Below are positions 5,984 to 7,223 of a stretch of DNA of 7,223 nucleotides, piece by piece (position 1 is the first letter of the stretch; each line of letters opens with the position of its first letter). This DNA comes from Fimenecus sp045613685. Lineage in GTDB: Bacteria; Bacillota; Clostridia; Oscillospirales; Acutalibacteraceae. The stretch is from positions 1 through 7,223 of the forward strand of contig JAZLBL010000024.1 of NCBI GenBank assembly GCA_045613685.1. Reading direction: 5' to 3'. The notes under the pieces are model-generated. The model did no database searches. It saw only the letters and a program-made list of their open reading frames with translations, and was not told the origin of the DNA. Position numbers and translations under genes: made by a program.

Positions 5984-6883
5984 ATGATTGAATTTAAGAA
6001 TGTTACCAAAAAATTCGGTGATTTCACAGCGGTTGAAGATATTTCATTCGTGATTCAACCGTCATCAATATACGGTCTTATCGGCTATAACGGAGCGGGT
6101 AAAACTACACTTTTAAAAACAGCAGCAGGCATTTATAAAGCAGAAGAGGGCGAAGTGCTCATGGATGGCGTTTCAACCTATGATAACGACACAATCCGTC
6201 GCCAGATGTTTTATATTCCTGATGATTTGTATTTCCCCATGAATGCGACAATCAAAAGTATGGCAAAGTTTTATGCTGATTATTATCCAAATTTCAGCTT
6301 TAAAACACTTAATAACTTGGTTGAAGTATTCGGTCTTGACCCTAAAAAGAAAATTCGCGGATTTTCAAAGGGTATGCAAAGACAAACAGAGATTATTTTA
6401 GCCCTTGCATCACACCCCAAATTTATGCTTCTTGACGAAACTTTTGACGGGCTTGACCCACAGAAAAAAGAGATTACAAAGAAACTTTTTATTGAATATA
6501 TTGCAGAGAGTGACTGTTCACTTGTGATTTCATCACACAATTTGTCAGAGCTTTCTGACCTTTGCGACAATGTTGGTCTGATTAACGGCAAAAAGCTCAC
6601 AATGGACTGTTCAGTTTATGACATATCAGCAAATTACAGTAAATTCCGTCTTATTTTTGACCGTGATATTAAAGAAAGTGACTTTAAAGAAATTGAGTAT
6701 AAATCACTTGATATTGACGGCAAGGTTGCAATGATTATCTTTGATAAAGCAACAGGCGAAGAAAAACAGAAGCTTAACGCACTTCTCCCAATCGCTATTG
6801 ATGAATATCAGCTCACAATGGAAGAAGTATTCTTAAATGAAATGGAGGATAAGAAATATGACATCACAAAAATCTTTGAATAA
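5984..6883 (+). CDS. ABC transporter ATP-binding protein (YtrB-like)
   Basis: This 299-residue protein is the nucleotide-binding subunit of an ABC-2-type transporter. It has Walker A GYNGAGKTT (34-42), signature FSKGM (127-131, in place of LSGGQ, as is common in this class), Walker B FMLLDE (147-152), D-loop GLD (156-158) and switch His185 in SSHNLSE. The Q-loop position reads YIPDD (77-81), with Asp80 where glutamine usually sits. Residues from about 210 form an accessory C-terminal domain ending in TMEEVFL. AAAGGAG lies 11 nt before the ATG, inside the end of the repressor gene. The 3' end overlaps the permease gene by 26 nt, so repressor, ATPase and permease are co-translated. It most likely drives an exporter or envelope-defence transporter; the substrate cannot be inferred. 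Confidence 0.92.
   Translation: MIEFKNVTKKFGDFTAVEDISFVIQPSSIYGLIGYNGAGKTTLLKTAAGIYKAEEGEVLMDGVSTYDNDTIRRQMFYIPDDLYFPMNATIKSMAKFYADYYPNFSFKTLNNLVEVFGLDPKKKIRGFSKGMQRQTEIILALASHPKFMLLDETFDGLDPQKKEITKKLFIEYIAESDCSLVISSHNLSELSDLCDNVGLINGKKLTMDCSVYDISANYSKFRLIFDRDIKESDFKEIEYKSLDIDGKVAMIIFDKATGEEKQKLNALLPIAIDEYQLTMEEVFLNEMEDKKYDITKIFE
6844..6849 (+). promoter_or_regulatory. Ribosome binding site of the partial permease gene
   Basis: GGAGGA lies 8 nt before ATG 6858 and within the ATPase coding sequence. It supports the overlapping start of the permease and therefore coupled production of both transporter subunits. Confidence 0.8.
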
Positions 6884-7223
6884 TGTGAATAAAAACGATT
6901 TCAAGCGTAGTCTTTTAGGCTCACTTCCATTTCCTGCCATAGCATTTGCAGTGCTTTTTATCTTTGTTACAATCCCTGTTTTCAGTTATGTTAATGATAA
7001 TGCTTTCAAATTAGCAACTGAGCCTTTGGAATATTCAATGTTTTTAGCACCACAATCCATGTTCTACTATTCATTCTGGGCGCTTCCTGTGGGAATGGTT
7101 GCTTGTGGCATGCTGACAGCATTAAAATCATTTTACTTTATGCTTTCAAAAAAGCAGGTTAATGTATTTTTCAGCCTTGGTATCAAGCGAAACACAATAG
7201 TTATAAATCGTTCTATATCAGGT
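6858..7223 (+). CDS. ABC-2-type transporter permease, N-terminal part (runs off the window)
   Basis: The reading frame is open from ATG 6858 to the window edge, giving 122 residues (MTSQKSLNNV...) with no stop. A short basic cytoplasmic N-terminus is followed by a membrane segment at about 23-43 (PFPAIAFAVLFIFVTIPVF). A polar loop with NDN and EPLEY comes next, then a second segment at about 68-96 rich in Phe, Tyr and Gly. The stretch FFSLGIKRNTIVINRSISG (104-122) resembles the SLP/GIKR...NR motif after the second helix in ABC-2 permeases encoded beside GntR-ATPase pairs in Firmicutes; that comparison is from memory. It overlaps the ATPase gene by 26 nt and is its obvious membrane partner. 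Total length, further subunits and substrate lie beyond the window. Confidence 0.85.
   Translation, partial: MTSQKSLNNVNKNDFKRSLLGSLPFPAIAFAVLFIFVTIPVFSYVNDNAFKLATEPLEYSMFLAPQSMFYYSFWALPVGMVACGMLTALKSFYFMLSKKQVNVFFSLGIKRNTIVINRSISG

Overview
The window looks like chromosomal DNA from a low-GC, Gram-positive gut anaerobe of the class Clostridia (Ruminococcaceae/Oscillospirales type). The evidence is AT-rich coding and intergenic DNA, strong AGGAGG-type ribosome binding sites, sigma-A-like promoters, a YtrA-type GntR/ABC cassette, and hairpin-rich interspersed repeats of a kind I recall from such genomes. The genus cannot be fixed from the sequence alone.

Layout. Positions 1-107 hold two related hairpin repeats in opposite orientation. 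From 159 to about 5450 there is a three-gene operon on the minus strand. Read in its own direction it has a promoter (5422-5450), a family GH38 alpha-mannosidase (2224-5391), a GPH-family sugar:cation symporter (754-2220), and a small zinc-ribbon membrane protein of unknown function (159-761). The genes are 3 nt apart and then overlap by 8 nt, so they are almost certainly co-transcribed and translationally coupled. A roughly 200-bp AT-rich divergent intergenic region follows. From 5522 to the window end there is a plus-strand operon: a strong promoter overlapped by TGTACTA-type operator half-sites, a YtrA-like GntR repressor (5609-5980), an ABC ATPase (5984-6883), and the first 122 codons of its membrane partner (6858 to the edge).

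How the genes work together. In the minus operon the symporter is inferred to import a mannoside or short mannose-containing glycan. The mannosidase, which has no signal peptide, would then cleave it in the cytoplasm. The third gene has no assigned role and is the least explained part of the window. The plus operon resembles the B. subtilis ytr locus, where a GntR repressor controls its own ABC transporter in response to cell-envelope stress. The operator half-sites sit on the GntR promoter only, and nothing similar is visible at the mannosidase promoter. The two operons therefore look like divergent neighbours rather than one regulon.

No tRNA, rRNA, CRISPR array, transposase or phage gene was seen. 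The main items for follow-up are the zinc-ribbon membrane protein, the multi-half-site operator, a substituted sugar-site residue in the symporter, and the inverted repeat pair.
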